A DNA stretch of 64,000 bases, taken from assembly GCA_046541875.1 (NCBI GenBank), contig JBKHCL010000002.1, positions 1-64,000 on the forward strand, written 5' to 3'. This DNA is from CAZFPT01 sp046541875 (GTDB lineage Bacteria; Planctomycetota; Phycisphaerae; SM23-33). This document shows, piece after piece, positions 9,618 through 18,852 of the stretch. Positions within the stretch are counted from its first letter, which is position 1, and every line of letters begins with the position of its first letter. The notes under the pieces are model-generated. The model saw nothing but the letters and a program-made list of their open reading frames with translations. It searched no databases and was not told where the DNA came from. The translations under genes were made by a program, and so were the position numbers.

Positions 9618-10028
9618 ATGGGACGCTTTCGGCAATCGACAGACGATGAATCCGACTCGGGCGGGATTGATATTTCCCCGCTGATGGACGTCGTGTTCAT
9701 TCTGCTGATCTTCTTCATCGTGACCACGACGTTCGTGGAGGAGACCGGCGTGGAGGTGGACAAGCCCCAGGCAGCGTCCAGCCAGATGCTCGAGAAGACC
9801 AGCATCATGATCGCCATCACCACCGACGGTGAGGTCATTTACGGCGGGCGGAAGATCGGCCTGGGCGGCGTTCAGCCGTTGGTGAAACGCGAACTGGCGA
9901 AGGAAGAAGTCCCGGTCATCGTGCAGGCCGACCAGGCGGTTCCCTCGGGGCTGATGGTGCAGGTGATCGACGAGGCCAAGCGAGGCGGCGCCCGGAAGGT
10001 GAGCATTGCCACCAGGAAGGGCGAGTGA
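9618..10028 (+). CDS. exbD: ExbD, biopolymer transport protein
   Basis: 136 residues, with one N-terminal membrane segment preceded by the ISPLMDVVF signature. The Asp of this motif is the proton-carrying residue of ExbD/TolR. A small periplasmic domain follows (TTDGEVIYGGRKIGL, VQADQAVPSGLM). It lies 28 bases after exbB and 3 before tonB, so it is a core operon member. Length and features are typical. Confidence 0.94.
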   Translation: MGRFRQSTDDESDSGGIDISPLMDVVFILLIFFIVTTTFVEETGVEVDKPQAASSQMLEKTSIMIAITTDGEVIYGGRKIGLGGVQPLVKRELAKEEVPVIVQADQAVPSGLMVQVIDEAKRGGARKVSIATRKGE

Positions 10029-10031
10029 CCC

Positions 10032-10706
10032 ATGAATCACAGGAAGAGACGCTCCATAGGCCGTTCGATTTTCTACCGCTTCCTGGCGGTGGTCGGGGCG
10101 GTTGCGCTGACGCTGGCGTTCTTCCTGTTGCTTCCGGTCATGCAGCATATCCAGGATGCGATGGACGACGATGACATGATCGTCCGGGAGGTAGCGACCG
10201 CCGAGATCGAGCCGCCCCCTGAAATCGAGGAAGAGGAAGAACCCCCGCCCGAGGAAGAACCCAAGGAAGAGCCCAAGCTGGACACCCAGCCTCAGCCGGC
10301 GTCGCTGGCGGAGCTGGATCTCGCACTGGGCGACGGAATGGGCGCCGGGACCGGGGCCGGGCAACTGAAGATCGACGTGGCGGATATGCAGACCGTCGCC
10401 GGCGACGGTGGAGCCGAGCTGTTCAGCATGGCCGACCTCGATCAGAAGCCCCGACCGGTGTTTCAGCCCAGCCCACGCGTTTCGGGCAAGCTGCGACGTC
10501 GCACACCCGCGACGGTATATGTGATTTTCATTGTCGACGAGAACGGCCGCGTCGTTCAGCCCAAAGTGCAACGGTCCACAGACCCCGCCTTCGAACGACC
10601 CGCGTTGAACGCGATCAAACGGTGGCGATTTGAACCCGGCAAGCGGGGCGGCGAGCCCGTCCGGTTCCGCATGCGTGTCCCTATTACTTTCCCGAAATCC
10701 AGATAG
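10032..10706 (+). CDS. tonB: TonB energy transducer
   Basis: 224 residues with the TonB plan. A single membrane anchor (FLAVVGAVALTLAFFLLLP) is followed by a Pro/Glu-rich spacer (PPPEIEEEEEPPPEEEP) that can span the periplasm. The C-terminal TonB domain (TVYVIFIVDENGRVV, ALNAIKRWRFEPGK) contacts receptor TonB boxes. The spacer is strongly acidic rather than the usual Pro-Lys mix. It probably serves the receptor at 3277 and perhaps others elsewhere in the genome. Confidence 0.92.
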   Translation: MNHRKRRSIGRSIFYRFLAVVGAVALTLAFFLLLPVMQHIQDAMDDDDMIVREVATAEIEPPPEIEEEEEPPPEEEPKEEPKLDTQPQPASLAELDLALGDGMGAGTGAGQLKIDVADMQTVAGDGGAELFSMADLDQKPRPVFQPSPRVSGKLRRRTPATVYVIFIVDENGRVVQPKVQRSTDPAFERPALNAIKRWRFEPGKRGGEPVRFRMRVPITFPKSR

Positions 10707-10708
10707 CT

Positions 10709-12328
10709 ATGAGCCCATTGAGAGTGCGACGTTCTGATAATGTGTCCTGTTCAGCGGCCGGGTCGATCGGTGCATCGGCGCCTCGGCTGGCGTGGTGTCT
10801 TGCGGCGCTGCTGTGCGTGGCGGTGGGGGGGTGTACGCTGACCATCGACGGCGAGCCGGTCGTGGAAGTGTCGGACTTCCTCGCGCTGTCCCAGGAAAAG
10901 CCCGAGCCCGACGCCAACGAAATCTCGCCCACCAGCGATGAGCTCACCCGGAAGTACCGGCAGTACAAGATGACCGACGCGGAAAAGGCCGCCTGGAGCG
11001 ACCCGAACTTCAAACGTCGGTTCGTCGAGAGTTACATCGCCGAGACCGAGGTCGAGCCGCCCCTGCGGGAGATGGAACGCCAGCGCGTCGCCGAGATCTT
11101 GCCATTGATGGAAGATGGCGAGCTCGACCAGGCCGAGAAGCTCCTCCAGCGATACCGCGGCGAGGCCTCCAGCGCCGTGTTCGATTACCTGCTGGGAAAC
11201 CTGTACTTCCAGCGGGAGCAGATCGACCAGGCCGTCGCGGCGTACAAGGAGGCCACGAAGAAGTACAGGAAGTTCCGCCGGGCCCATCGAAACCTCGGGC
11301 TGATCTACGTCCGCATCGGCGAGCACGATAAGGCGGTGGCCGCCTTGACCCGGGTGATCGAGCTGGGCGGCGGCGACGCGGTGATGTACGGGTTGCTGGG
11401 GTTCTCCTACTCGATGACGGAGAAACCGATATCGGCCGAGAGTGCCTACCGGATGGCCATCCTGATGGACCCCGAAACCGTCGACTGGAAACGCGGACTC
11501 GCCAGCAGCTTCTTCCGGCAGAAACGATTCGCCGAAGCGGTGGCCATCTGCGATCGGATCATCCAGGACGACCTGGGCAACGCCGAGATCTGGATGCTCC
11601 AGGCCAACGCGTACATCGGCATGGGCAAGCCCCTCCAGGCGGCTGAGAATTACGAATTCGTCGATCGGTTGGGCAAGAGCAACATCGCAAGCCTCAGCAT
11701 GCTGGGCGATATCTACATCAACGAGAAACTCTACGAGATGGCCGCCAGTTCGTACGTCCGTGCGATGGAGAGGACGCCTTCGGCAGATACGAAGGATCCC
11801 AACGCCCAGGCGAAGGTCGCCGGGATGCTCGAGCGGAATACCGACCGGATCATCCGGGCGGCGAAAGTGATGGCCGCCCGCGGCGCACTCGATGCCACCG
11901 AGACCCTCCTGCAGACCCTCCGAGAGCAACGGCGGGAGTATCTCGAGAAGGGCGATCGGAAGGACCTGCTCAAACTCGAAGCCCGTATCGCGGTGGCCCG
12001 CGGCGCCGACGAGAAACAGGTGAAGATTCTTGAAGAAATCGTCCGCCTGGACCCCATGGACGGCGAGGCCCTCATGCTGCTGGGTCGACACTACGCCAAC
12101 GCGCCGGGAGACAAACGGGACATCGAAAAGGCGATCTTCTACTACGAACTGGCGGAGAAGAACGAGAAATTCGAAGCCGACGCCAAGGTGCAGCACGCAC
12201 AGCTTCTGGTGCGGGAAGAGGAATACGACAAGGCGATCCCGCTGCTGAAGAGCGCCCAGTCGATCCAGTACCGCGACAACGTGCAGAAGTACCTCGAACA
12301 GGTCCAGCGTATCGCCAAGCAGCGATAG
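10709..12328 (+). CDS. TPR lipoprotein of the TonB3-type cluster
   Basis: 539 residues. The start lies two bases after tonB. A lipobox (VAVGGC, Cys42) follows an unusually long N-terminal region, so the true start could be a little further in. The body is a string of tetratricopeptide repeats from about residue 125 to the end, such as LGLIYVRIGEHDKAVAALTR and LLGFSYSMTEKPISAESAYR. A TPR protein closes the TonB3 gene cluster in Vibrio and relatives, so this one is likely the equivalent. It may scaffold the TonB complex at the envelope. Confidence 0.87.
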   Translation: MSPLRVRRSDNVSCSAAGSIGASAPRLAWCLAALLCVAVGGCTLTIDGEPVVEVSDFLALSQEKPEPDANEISPTSDELTRKYRQYKMTDAEKAAWSDPNFKRRFVESYIAETEVEPPLREMERQRVAEILPLMEDGELDQAEKLLQRYRGEASSAVFDYLLGNLYFQREQIDQAVAAYKEATKKYRKFRRAHRNLGLIYVRIGEHDKAVAALTRVIELGGGDAVMYGLLGFSYSMTEKPISAESAYRMAILMDPETVDWKRGLASSFFRQKRFAEAVAICDRIIQDDLGNAEIWMLQANAYIGMGKPLQAAENYEFVDRLGKSNIASLSMLGDIYINEKLYEMAASSYVRAMERTPSADTKDPNAQAKVAGMLERNTDRIIRAAKVMAARGALDATETLLQTLREQRREYLEKGDRKDLLKLEARIAVARGADEKQVKILEEIVRLDPMDGEALMLLGRHYANAPGDKRDIEKAIFYYELAEKNEKFEADAKVQHAQLLVREEEYDKAIPLLKSAQSIQYRDNVQKYLEQVQRIAKQR

Positions 12329-12381
12329 GCTCAGGCCGACGCCGTCGCGACCGGCGACGGTGGGAACGGGAGGTCAGTGAC

Positions 12382-14595
12382 ATGAGAGAGATGAACGGAC
12401 AACGGAGGATTGGTCTGTTGTGCGCAGCCGTTGCGCTTTGCCTCGCGACGATGCCCGCGTTGGTTCGCGCTGCGCCCGACGAAACGTCCGAGCAGGGGCT
12501 GATCAAGCTGAACTTCCCCGAACAGCTCGATCTGAAGGATCTGATCGACTACATCTCCAAGCGGAACAAGGTCAACTTCCTGTACGACGTGCGCCACGTC
12601 ACCGGCAAGAGCGTGACGCTCATCGCCCCGCAGAAGGTGCCCGCCGACTCGCTGATGACGCTGCTGGACAGCATCCTTCGCATGAAGGGACTGCAGCTGA
12701 CGAAGGACGAGACGGGCATGCTGCGAATCACGATGGCCCAGTCGGTGACTGCCACCTCCAGCGGATTGCGCAAAGATCCCAACGCCGCCGACGTCCCTGG
12801 TCGGGCGGTGACGCGGGTGTTCACGCTGGAACACGCCAAACCCGAAACCGTCGAGGGCGTCATCAAGCCCTTCCTCGCCGCCGCAACCGCCAACGTCATC
12901 GAGCTGCCGCAGCACCAGCGAATGATCGTGACCGATTACGCCTCGAACATGAAACGCGTCGCCGAGATGGTCGCCCTGGTCGATCAGCCCGCTCGCGAGG
13001 CGACGCTGCGGTTTGTGTCCATCCGCAACGTCGAGGCCAAGACGATTGCCGCCGATGTCAGGAAGCTGCTGCAGGGGAAGGGGCAGACCAGCGGAACGAC
13101 CAACGAAGCGTCGCTGCATCCAGATGATCGGGGCAACCGCGTGGTCGTTATCGGGAGCGAATCGGACGTCTCGGAAGTCCTGGATCTGATCCGCTCGCTG
13201 GATGCGCCTCTGAATCGCAAGAAGACGATCTATCGCTTTGAGGTGGCCTCGGCGGGTCGCGTGGACGACCTGGTCCGGAAGCTCATCGGCAAGGTGGCGG
13301 CCCAGCAGTTCTACGAGGCTGCCGTCGATGCCGAATCCAATGTACTGATCGTCACCGCCACGCCGGAGGTCCACCAGCAGATCGAACTGGTCCGCGAGAT
13401 GGTCGACAAACCCACGCCCCAGACGCAGAGCCCCATCCGCTTCTACAAGCTGGAGAACGCCAAAGCCGCCGATGTGCTGGGCACGCTGCGGAATATCGAG
13501 GGCGAAGGCGGCCTGGGCGAGGCGAACCTTGAGGGGGCCAGCGGAAAGGACGAGGACGGACTGGCCATCGAAGGACCCACGCCGCGAAAGGTCAACCGCC
13601 CGTCCAACGGCGGCTATGAGGAGCTTCGGGGTGGCAACCAGAAGGGCGGGGCGGTGCGGATGGGCGAGGCCCGTCTGTTGGCCGACGAGGCGACCAATAC
13701 GATCATCGTCGTCGCCACGCCCTCCATGCACGCCCTGTACCGCAAGCTCATCGAACGGCTGGACGTGCGACGCCCGCAGGTGCTGGTCGAAGCCACCGTC
13801 GTCACGCTGGACACCACCGATGATTTCGCCCTGGGCGTGGAGGTCTCCTGGGGCAACGACGTGGACAGCGGCGCGGGCAGGGTGCTCACGTTCAGCTCGT
13901 TCGGACTGTCCACCGTTGACGCCTCGACGGGTCGACTGGCCATCACCCCGGGGACGGGCTTCAACGGGGCGCTGATCAGCGCCGACGTAGCCGACGTGGT
14001 CATCCGGGCCCTGCAGACCGACAAACGCGCGAAGGTCGTCTCCCGCCCCAGCGTGCTGATCAACGACAACGCCACCGGTACGCTGGTGTCCGAGAGCGAG
14101 GAGCCATTCGCCAGCGTCAACGCGTCCAACACGGTGGCCACCACGAGCTTCGCCGGCTACACCGCAGCGGGAACGAAGATGGTGATTACCCCGCAGATCA
14201 GCGAGGGCGAGCACCTCAAGCTGGAATACGAGATCACGCTGAGCAGCTTCGGCGAGGACGCCTCCGAATCGCTCCCGCCCTCGCGCCAGACCAACTCGCT
14301 GGCCAGCGAAGCGACCATCCCCGACGGACATACCATCATCGTCGGCGGCCTCACTCGGGAAGACTTCAACGAGACCGTCGACCGGATCCCGATCCTGGGC
14401 GAGATCCCGATTCTCGAATATCTCGCCTCCAACCGCGATGTTAACAAACGCCAGACCACGCTGTTCGTGTTTCTGCGGGCCGTGATTCTGCGGGACGACC
14501 AGTTCCGCCGTCTCAAAAGCCTCTCCGAAGCCAGCGTCCGCGAGGCGAAGCTCCAAAGCCGCCTCCCCCACAGCGACCCGGTCACGATTCCGTAA
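12382..14595 (+). CDS. gspD: GspD, type II secretion secretin
   Basis: 737 residues with a signal peptide ending ALVRA. An N0-like domain follows (IKLNFPEQLDLKDLIDYI), then N1-N3 ring domains, for example VFTLEHAKPETVEGVIKPFL and RFVSIRNVEAKTIAADV. The C-terminal secretin domain shows AKVVSRPSVLINDNATGTL, ATIPDGHTIIVGGL and the IPILGEIPILEYL turn. The secretin forms the outer-membrane gate for folded proteins. A linker around residues 375-415 (GASGKDEDGLAIEG) replaces a standard N3 loop. It starts 53 bases after the TPR gene and its stop is overlapped by gspE, opening the secretion part of the run. Confidence 0.95.
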   Translation: MREMNGQRRIGLLCAAVALCLATMPALVRAAPDETSEQGLIKLNFPEQLDLKDLIDYISKRNKVNFLYDVRHVTGKSVTLIAPQKVPADSLMTLLDSILRMKGLQLTKDETGMLRITMAQSVTATSSGLRKDPNAADVPGRAVTRVFTLEHAKPETVEGVIKPFLAAATANVIELPQHQRMIVTDYASNMKRVAEMVALVDQPAREATLRFVSIRNVEAKTIAADVRKLLQGKGQTSGTTNEASLHPDDRGNRVVVIGSESDVSEVLDLIRSLDAPLNRKKTIYRFEVASAGRVDDLVRKLIGKVAAQQFYEAAVDAESNVLIVTATPEVHQQIELVREMVDKPTPQTQSPIRFYKLENAKAADVLGTLRNIEGEGGLGEANLEGASGKDEDGLAIEGPTPRKVNRPSNGGYEELRGGNQKGGAVRMGEARLLADEATNTIIVVATPSMHALYRKLIERLDVRRPQVLVEATVVTLDTTDDFALGVEVSWGNDVDSGAGRVLTFSSFGLSTVDASTGRLAITPGTGFNGALISADVADVVIRALQTDKRAKVVSRPSVLINDNATGTLVSESEEPFASVNASNTVATTSFAGYTAAGTKMVITPQISEGEHLKLEYEITLSSFGEDASESLPPSRQTNSLASEATIPDGHTIIVGGLTREDFNETVDRIPILGEIPILEYLASNRDVNKRQTTLFVFLRAVILRDDQFRRLKSLSEASVREAKLQSRLPHSDPVTIP

Positions 14596-16250
14596 TGATT
14601 GCCGACGAGGTGAGCACCATGCCACCACAACTCAACAGCAGCCCAGCGGCGACGAACCAAAGCGGCCAGGCCGGCGGTTCGCCCGACGATTCCGCCCCCG
14701 CCCCGGCGGGCAGGTCGGCGTCGTTGTCCCGCGTGGACCTCGCCGGGGAGCACCCCTCGGCCCGCTTCGTTTCGCGCGTGCCGATCCATTTCGCCCGATC
14801 AAGGCAGGTGCTCGGGCTCGCCGGCGACGACGACGCACCCATGCGCGTGGCGATGGTCGATCCGTCGGACCGCCAGACGCGCGACGTGCTGCGCCGCTGG
14901 CTGGGCCGGGCGATCACACCCGTTCCCGCCGGCGCTCAACAGCTTACCGTGGCCATCAACCAGGCGTATGGCCGGCAGTCCGGGGCGGCCCAGGAGTTCG
15001 TCCAGCAACTCGACCGCGACGAGGTCATCAAAGACATCACCGACCTCGATTCCCGCGAGGACCTGCTGAACGTCTCCAACCGCGCGCCGGTGATCAAGCT
15101 GGTGAACCTGGTGCTCTTCGAGGCCGTCCAGCAGGAAGCCTCGGACATCCACATCCAGCCCTACGAAGATCGCCTGGTGGTTCGAATGCGGATTGACGGG
15201 GTGCTGTTCGACACGTTCAACCTGCCCTCGGGCGTGCAGGACGAACTCGTCAGCCGAATCAAGGTGATGAGCAAGATGAACATCGCCGAGAAACGCCTCC
15301 CACAGGACGGCCGGGCCACCGTGCAAGTGGGCGATCGGGTGATCGACCTGCGCGTTTCGAGCGTCCCGGCCAGCCACGGCGAGCGCGTGGTGATCCGCCT
15401 GCTGGACAAAAGCGCCCGCCTCTACACGCTGGACGAACTGGGGATGGATCCAGAGACACTCCGCCGCTTCGGCCGACTCATCGGCGTGGAGCACGGGCTG
15501 ATCCTCGTGACGGGCCCGACCGGGTCCGGCAAGACCACCACACTCTACGCCGCCCTCGGGCAGATCAACTCCACCCAGAGCAACATCATCACGCTGGAGG
15601 ACCCCATCGAGTACCAGCTCGACGGGATCAGCCAGATCCAGATCGCCCGCAAAAAGGGCATGACCTTCGCCAGCGGCCTGCGGAGCGTGCTGCGCCAGGA
15701 CCCGGATATCGTCATGATCGGTGAGATCCGCGACCACGAAACGGCAGTGATGGCCATCCAGTCGGCGTTGACCGGTCACCTGGTGTTCTCGACGCTGCAC
15801 ACCAACGACGCCGCCAGCGCGGTCACCCGTCTGCTGGACCTGGGTATCGAACCGTACCTGGTGGGCAGCTCGCTGGTGGGTGTGCTCGCACAACGACTGG
15901 TCCGTCGCAACTGCGAACACTGCGCCGAACCGACCGAGCCCGACCCGGCCGATCTGGAAATGCTCGCCTTCTCGCCCACCCACGAGCAACGCTCGACGTT
16001 CCGCCGGGGCGTGGGCTGCCCCCATTGCCGTGGGACCGGTTATCGGGGCAGGGCGGGTTGCTTCGAGTTGCTGACGACCAACGAGGAGGTCCGCCAACTC
16101 GTCGCCCGTCGCGCCGCAGCCAGCGAGATCGACCTCGCCGCCCAGCGCGGCGGTATGCGGACGCTCTCGGAGGACGGGCTGGCGAAGGTGCTCTCGGGCA
16201 ACACGACGCTCAAGGAAGTCCTGCGGGTCTCCGCCAAGGCGGTGATCTGA
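14595..16250 (+). CDS. gspE: GspE, type II secretion ATPase
   Basis: 551 residues; the start overlaps the gspD stop by one base. The Walker A motif GPTGSGKTT is near residue 307, the Asp-box/Walker B region DPDIVMIGEIRD near 369, and a zinc-binding tetracysteine (CEHC near 439 with CPHC near 475), all characteristic of GspE/PilB. The first 70 residues are Pro/Ala-rich and may not be well conserved. It powers pseudopilus assembly from the cytoplasmic face. Confidence 0.95.
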   Translation: MIADEVSTMPPQLNSSPAATNQSGQAGGSPDDSAPAPAGRSASLSRVDLAGEHPSARFVSRVPIHFARSRQVLGLAGDDDAPMRVAMVDPSDRQTRDVLRRWLGRAITPVPAGAQQLTVAINQAYGRQSGAAQEFVQQLDRDEVIKDITDLDSREDLLNVSNRAPVIKLVNLVLFEAVQQEASDIHIQPYEDRLVVRMRIDGVLFDTFNLPSGVQDELVSRIKVMSKMNIAEKRLPQDGRATVQVGDRVIDLRVSSVPASHGERVVIRLLDKSARLYTLDELGMDPETLRRFGRLIGVEHGLILVTGPTGSGKTTTLYAALGQINSTQSNIITLEDPIEYQLDGISQIQIARKKGMTFASGLRSVLRQDPDIVMIGEIRDHETAVMAIQSALTGHLVFSTLHTNDAASAVTRLLDLGIEPYLVGSSLVGVLAQRLVRRNCEHCAEPTEPDPADLEMLAFSPTHEQRSTFRRGVGCPHCRGTGYRGRAGCFELLTTNEEVRQLVARRAAASEIDLAAQRGGMRTLSEDGLAKVLSGNTTLKEVLRVSAKAVI

Positions 16251-17458
16251 TGCCCGTCTACGCCTACACCGCCAGCTCCGCGGGGCAGTCGGCTTCGCCG
16301 GTGCGCGGTACGATCGTCGCCGATTCACCGCGCCAGGCACGCGATCAACTCCGCGCCCAGGGGCTGAGCATTCGCGACGTCGCCGAGCAGACCGCCACCC
16401 GCGCCTCGTGGTACGAGCGGTACCTCGTCGGTCGACAGGTCGCCAAGGTCACCGGCCTGCTGCAGGAGATGGCCACGCTGCTGGCAGCGGGCATCCCCCT
16501 GACCGACGCGCTGGATACCATCACCCGCCAGCACACCGGGCGGTTCCACCAGAGCATCCTGCTGCTGCGCGACCACGTCGTCGCCGGCGGTTCGCTCGCC
16601 GAGGCGATGGCCCTTCAGCCGATGCTGTTCGACGAACTCTCGCGCAACATCGTGGAGGTCGGCGAGAACGCCGGCACGCTGGACACCGCCCTGGCGCGCC
16701 TCGTGGAATACCGCCGCAAGACCTCTGGCCTGAAGAACCGCGTCGCCTCGGCCCTGATGTATCCCAGCATCGTGCTGGCGGCGGGGCTGGGCGTGAGCGT
16801 GTTCCTGATGACCTACGTCGTGCCGAACCTTCTCGGTGTGCTCGCCGCCAGCGGGAAAGACCTGCCCTTCGCCACGGTGATGGTCAAGGCGATTTCCGAC
16901 GCCCTGTTGGGCTGGTGGTGGGCGATCCTCCTTGCAGCGGGCTTGGCCGGGGTCGGCCTGACGGCGGTTCTGCGCAGCGAGAAAGGGTCGATGGCGTGGC
17001 ACCGCCTGCAACTGAAGATTCCGCTGCTGGGCGACCTGATCCGCAAGCAGGCAATCGCACGGATATCCATGGTGATGGCTACGCTGCTCAAGAGCGACCT
17101 GCCGTTTGTCCGGGCGGTGCGCATTGCTCAGCGAACGGTTCACAACCGAGTGCTGCGAGGCGCCCTGGAAACCTGCGAGCAGGCCGTCATCGGCGGCAGG
17201 GACATTTCGGTGGCCCTGGAGCACACCGGGGCCTTCCCGCCGCTGGTGATCCAGGTCTTCGCGGTCGGCCAGGCGTCAGGTCGCCTGGAAGAAATGCTCG
17301 AAGACCTCGCCGCCGACTACGACACACAGGTGGAGATCTCAACCAATCGTCTCACGACGCTGCTGGAACCGCTGATGATGATCCTGCTGGCGATTGTCGT
17401 GGGGTTCATCGCATTCGCAACCATTCTACCCATTCTGGAGGCAGGAGATGTCCTGTAA
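16250..17458 (+). CDS. gspF: GspF, type II secretion inner-membrane platform protein
   Basis: 402 residues when started at 16250 (ATG overlapping the gspE stop TGA by one base). This gives the usual GspF N-terminus, MPVYAYTA. It contains two T2SSF domains with the pattern EMATLLAAGIPLTDAL and MVMATLLKSDLPFVRA, and three membrane segments, the last at the C-terminus (LMMILLAIVVGFIAFATI). The longer open frame back to 16025 is a frame shadow of gspE. Confidence 0.94.
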   Translation: MPVYAYTASSAGQSASPVRGTIVADSPRQARDQLRAQGLSIRDVAEQTATRASWYERYLVGRQVAKVTGLLQEMATLLAAGIPLTDALDTITRQHTGRFHQSILLLRDHVVAGGSLAEAMALQPMLFDELSRNIVEVGENAGTLDTALARLVEYRRKTSGLKNRVASALMYPSIVLAAGLGVSVFLMTYVVPNLLGVLAASGKDLPFATVMVKAISDALLGWWWAILLAAGLAGVGLTAVLRSEKGSMAWHRLQLKIPLLGDLIRKQAIARISMVMATLLKSDLPFVRAVRIAQRTVHNRVLRGALETCEQAVIGGRDISVALEHTGAFPPLVIQVFAVGQASGRLEEMLEDLAADYDTQVEISTNRLTTLLEPLMMILLAIVVGFIAFATILPILEAGDVL

Positions 17459-17882
17459 CCACAAGACAACCCAAGCCCGCATCGCCGCCGGGCGACGCCG
17501 TCGCGGCGGATTCACGTTCATCGAGGTGATGGTCGTTGTCGTTATCATCGGCATGCTGGCCGGTGCGGTGACGCTGAAAGTCGGCCAGTACATGGACGAA
17601 GCAAAAATCAGCCGTGCCAAGTCCGACATCACGACCATCGTCAAAGCCATCGAAGCCACCAGCCTCAAGGGCGACGGCAAACACCCCTCCAACGCCGAGG
17701 GACTCAGCAAACTGAATGTCGACATCAAGCGAGACCCCTGGGGCAACGAGTACCAGTACAACGACAGCGGCCCGGACGGCGAACCCTTCGAGGTGTACAC
17801 GCTCGGAGCCGACGGTGAACCGGGCGGCGACGGCGTCGATGCGGACATCTACTCCTGGCAGATCGGTAAGGAAGAGGACTGA
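17448..17882 (+). CDS. gspG: GspG, major pseudopilin
   Basis: 144 residues, starting at the ATG at 17448 behind GAGGCAGGAG and overlapping gspF by 11 bases. The prepilin cleavage site is RGG|FTFIEVMVVVVIIGML, with the conserved Glu at +5. The C-terminal half keeps the GspG signature DPWGNEYQY and the loop before ADIYSW that binds calcium in family members. It is the most conventional pseudopilin of the set. Confidence 0.95.
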   Translation: MSCNHKTTQARIAAGRRRRGGFTFIEVMVVVVIIGMLAGAVTLKVGQYMDEAKISRAKSDITTIVKAIEATSLKGDGKHPSNAEGLSKLNVDIKRDPWGNEYQYNDSGPDGEPFEVYTLGADGEPGGDGVDADIYSWQIGKEED

Positions 17883-17885
17883 CCG

Positions 17886-18446
17886 GTGACCCGCCGCGGG
17901 TTCACGTTCATCGAGGTGATCGCGGTGGTCGCGCTGCTGGGCATCCTGGCCGGCGGGACGGCGTACTACCTGGCCGACCAGGTGCAGGCCTCCTCCTCCG
18001 ATAGTGCGATCGGTCAGCTCGCCTACGCCGACCGCCTCACCCGCCTTCGGGCACGACGGCTGGGCCGGGAGTGCGTGCTCCGGATCGACCTCGACGAGCA
18101 GGCCGTCACCCGGTTCGAGAACCACAGCGGCGAGATGCAACGCCGATCAGCGGGGCTGAACGTGCCGGTCCGCTGCCGCATCGAGCAGGTCTGGACGGTC
18201 GGGTTGGTCGACCAGACAGAGACAAACGCCCCGGGACAACTGGCGAAACATGACACCGGCGTGGTGGATGTAACGTTCTCGCCGGCAGGACGCAGCGCGA
18301 CCTACGCGCTGAAGCTGGTCTCCGGGCCGTCGACCGTCTGGGTCGTGGTGGCCGGTCTTACCGGCGAAGTGACCGTGGAAGAAAATGAAAAGCAACTGCA
18401 CAACTTGTTCACGACGCTCGCGACGGGTCGGCCTGACGCTGATTGA
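17886..18446 (+). CDS. gspH: GspH-like minor pseudopilin
   Basis: 186 residues beginning with GTG, three bases after gspG. It carries a class III prepilin signal, RRG|FTFIEVIAVVALLG, with Glu at +5, and a beta-rich C-terminal domain of GspH/FimT length. Position directly after gspG fits GspH. The downstream gene starts within its last 62 bases. Assignment to GspH rather than another minor pseudopilin rests on order and size. Confidence 0.82.
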   Translation: MTRRGFTFIEVIAVVALLGILAGGTAYYLADQVQASSSDSAIGQLAYADRLTRLRARRLGRECVLRIDLDEQAVTRFENHSGEMQRRSAGLNVPVRCRIEQVWTVGLVDQTETNAPGQLAKHDTGVVDVTFSPAGRSATYALKLVSGPSTVWVVVAGLTGEVTVEENEKQLHNLFTTLATGRPDAD

Positions 18447-18852
18447 AGTCGTCGCGGCGATCGTCATCCTGGGCACGATTCTGGTGGGCGTGGTGCTCGC
18501 CCGATCGCGCCATACGCGCCAGATCCGCCTGGCCGGGCGAAAGGCGACGGCCGTTCAGGTAGCCGATCGTCTTCTGACCGGCTGGTGGACCGATCCCAAC
18601 GGCGTCCCGGTAGGGCGCAGCGGATCGGCAGGCGAGAACGGCACGTTCGTATGGGAAACCCGGGAGCTGCCCCACCGTGATTCCCGCGCACTGGGCGGAC
18701 GCGTGGTGGAGCTGACCATTCGCAACGCGGAGGTGAACTCCGCCTTTCCCACGGCCGGGCCTCTTACCCGTGTGCAGCTCGTGCTGCCCTTGCCCCCCGA
18801 AGAGGGCGACGACGCCAACGCCGCGCCATCGAGCCGGGAGGAGAGACCATGA
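18385..18852 (+). CDS. gspI: GspI-like minor pseudopilin
   Basis: 155 residues, starting 62 bases before the end of gspH. The N-terminus shows a prepilin signal (VG|LTLIEVVAAIVILG) with Glu at +5. The rest is a short globular domain (VADRLLTGWW, GRVVELTIRN) compatible with GspI. A TDPNG and a DDANA stretch occur here. The long overlap with gspH is unusual in size but both frames encode convincing proteins. Confidence 0.8.
   Translation: MKSNCTTCSRRSRRVGLTLIEVVAAIVILGTILVGVVLARSRHTRQIRLAGRKATAVQVADRLLTGWWTDPNGVPVGRSGSAGENGTFVWETRELPHRDSRALGGRVVELTIRNAEVNSAFPTAGPLTRVQLVLPLPPEEGDDANAAPSSREERP

Noticed and set aside
12331..14628. Minus-strand open frame of 765 residues opposite gspD
   Set aside because: The secretin on the plus strand has full family motifs; the antisense frame has none and reflects codon bias.
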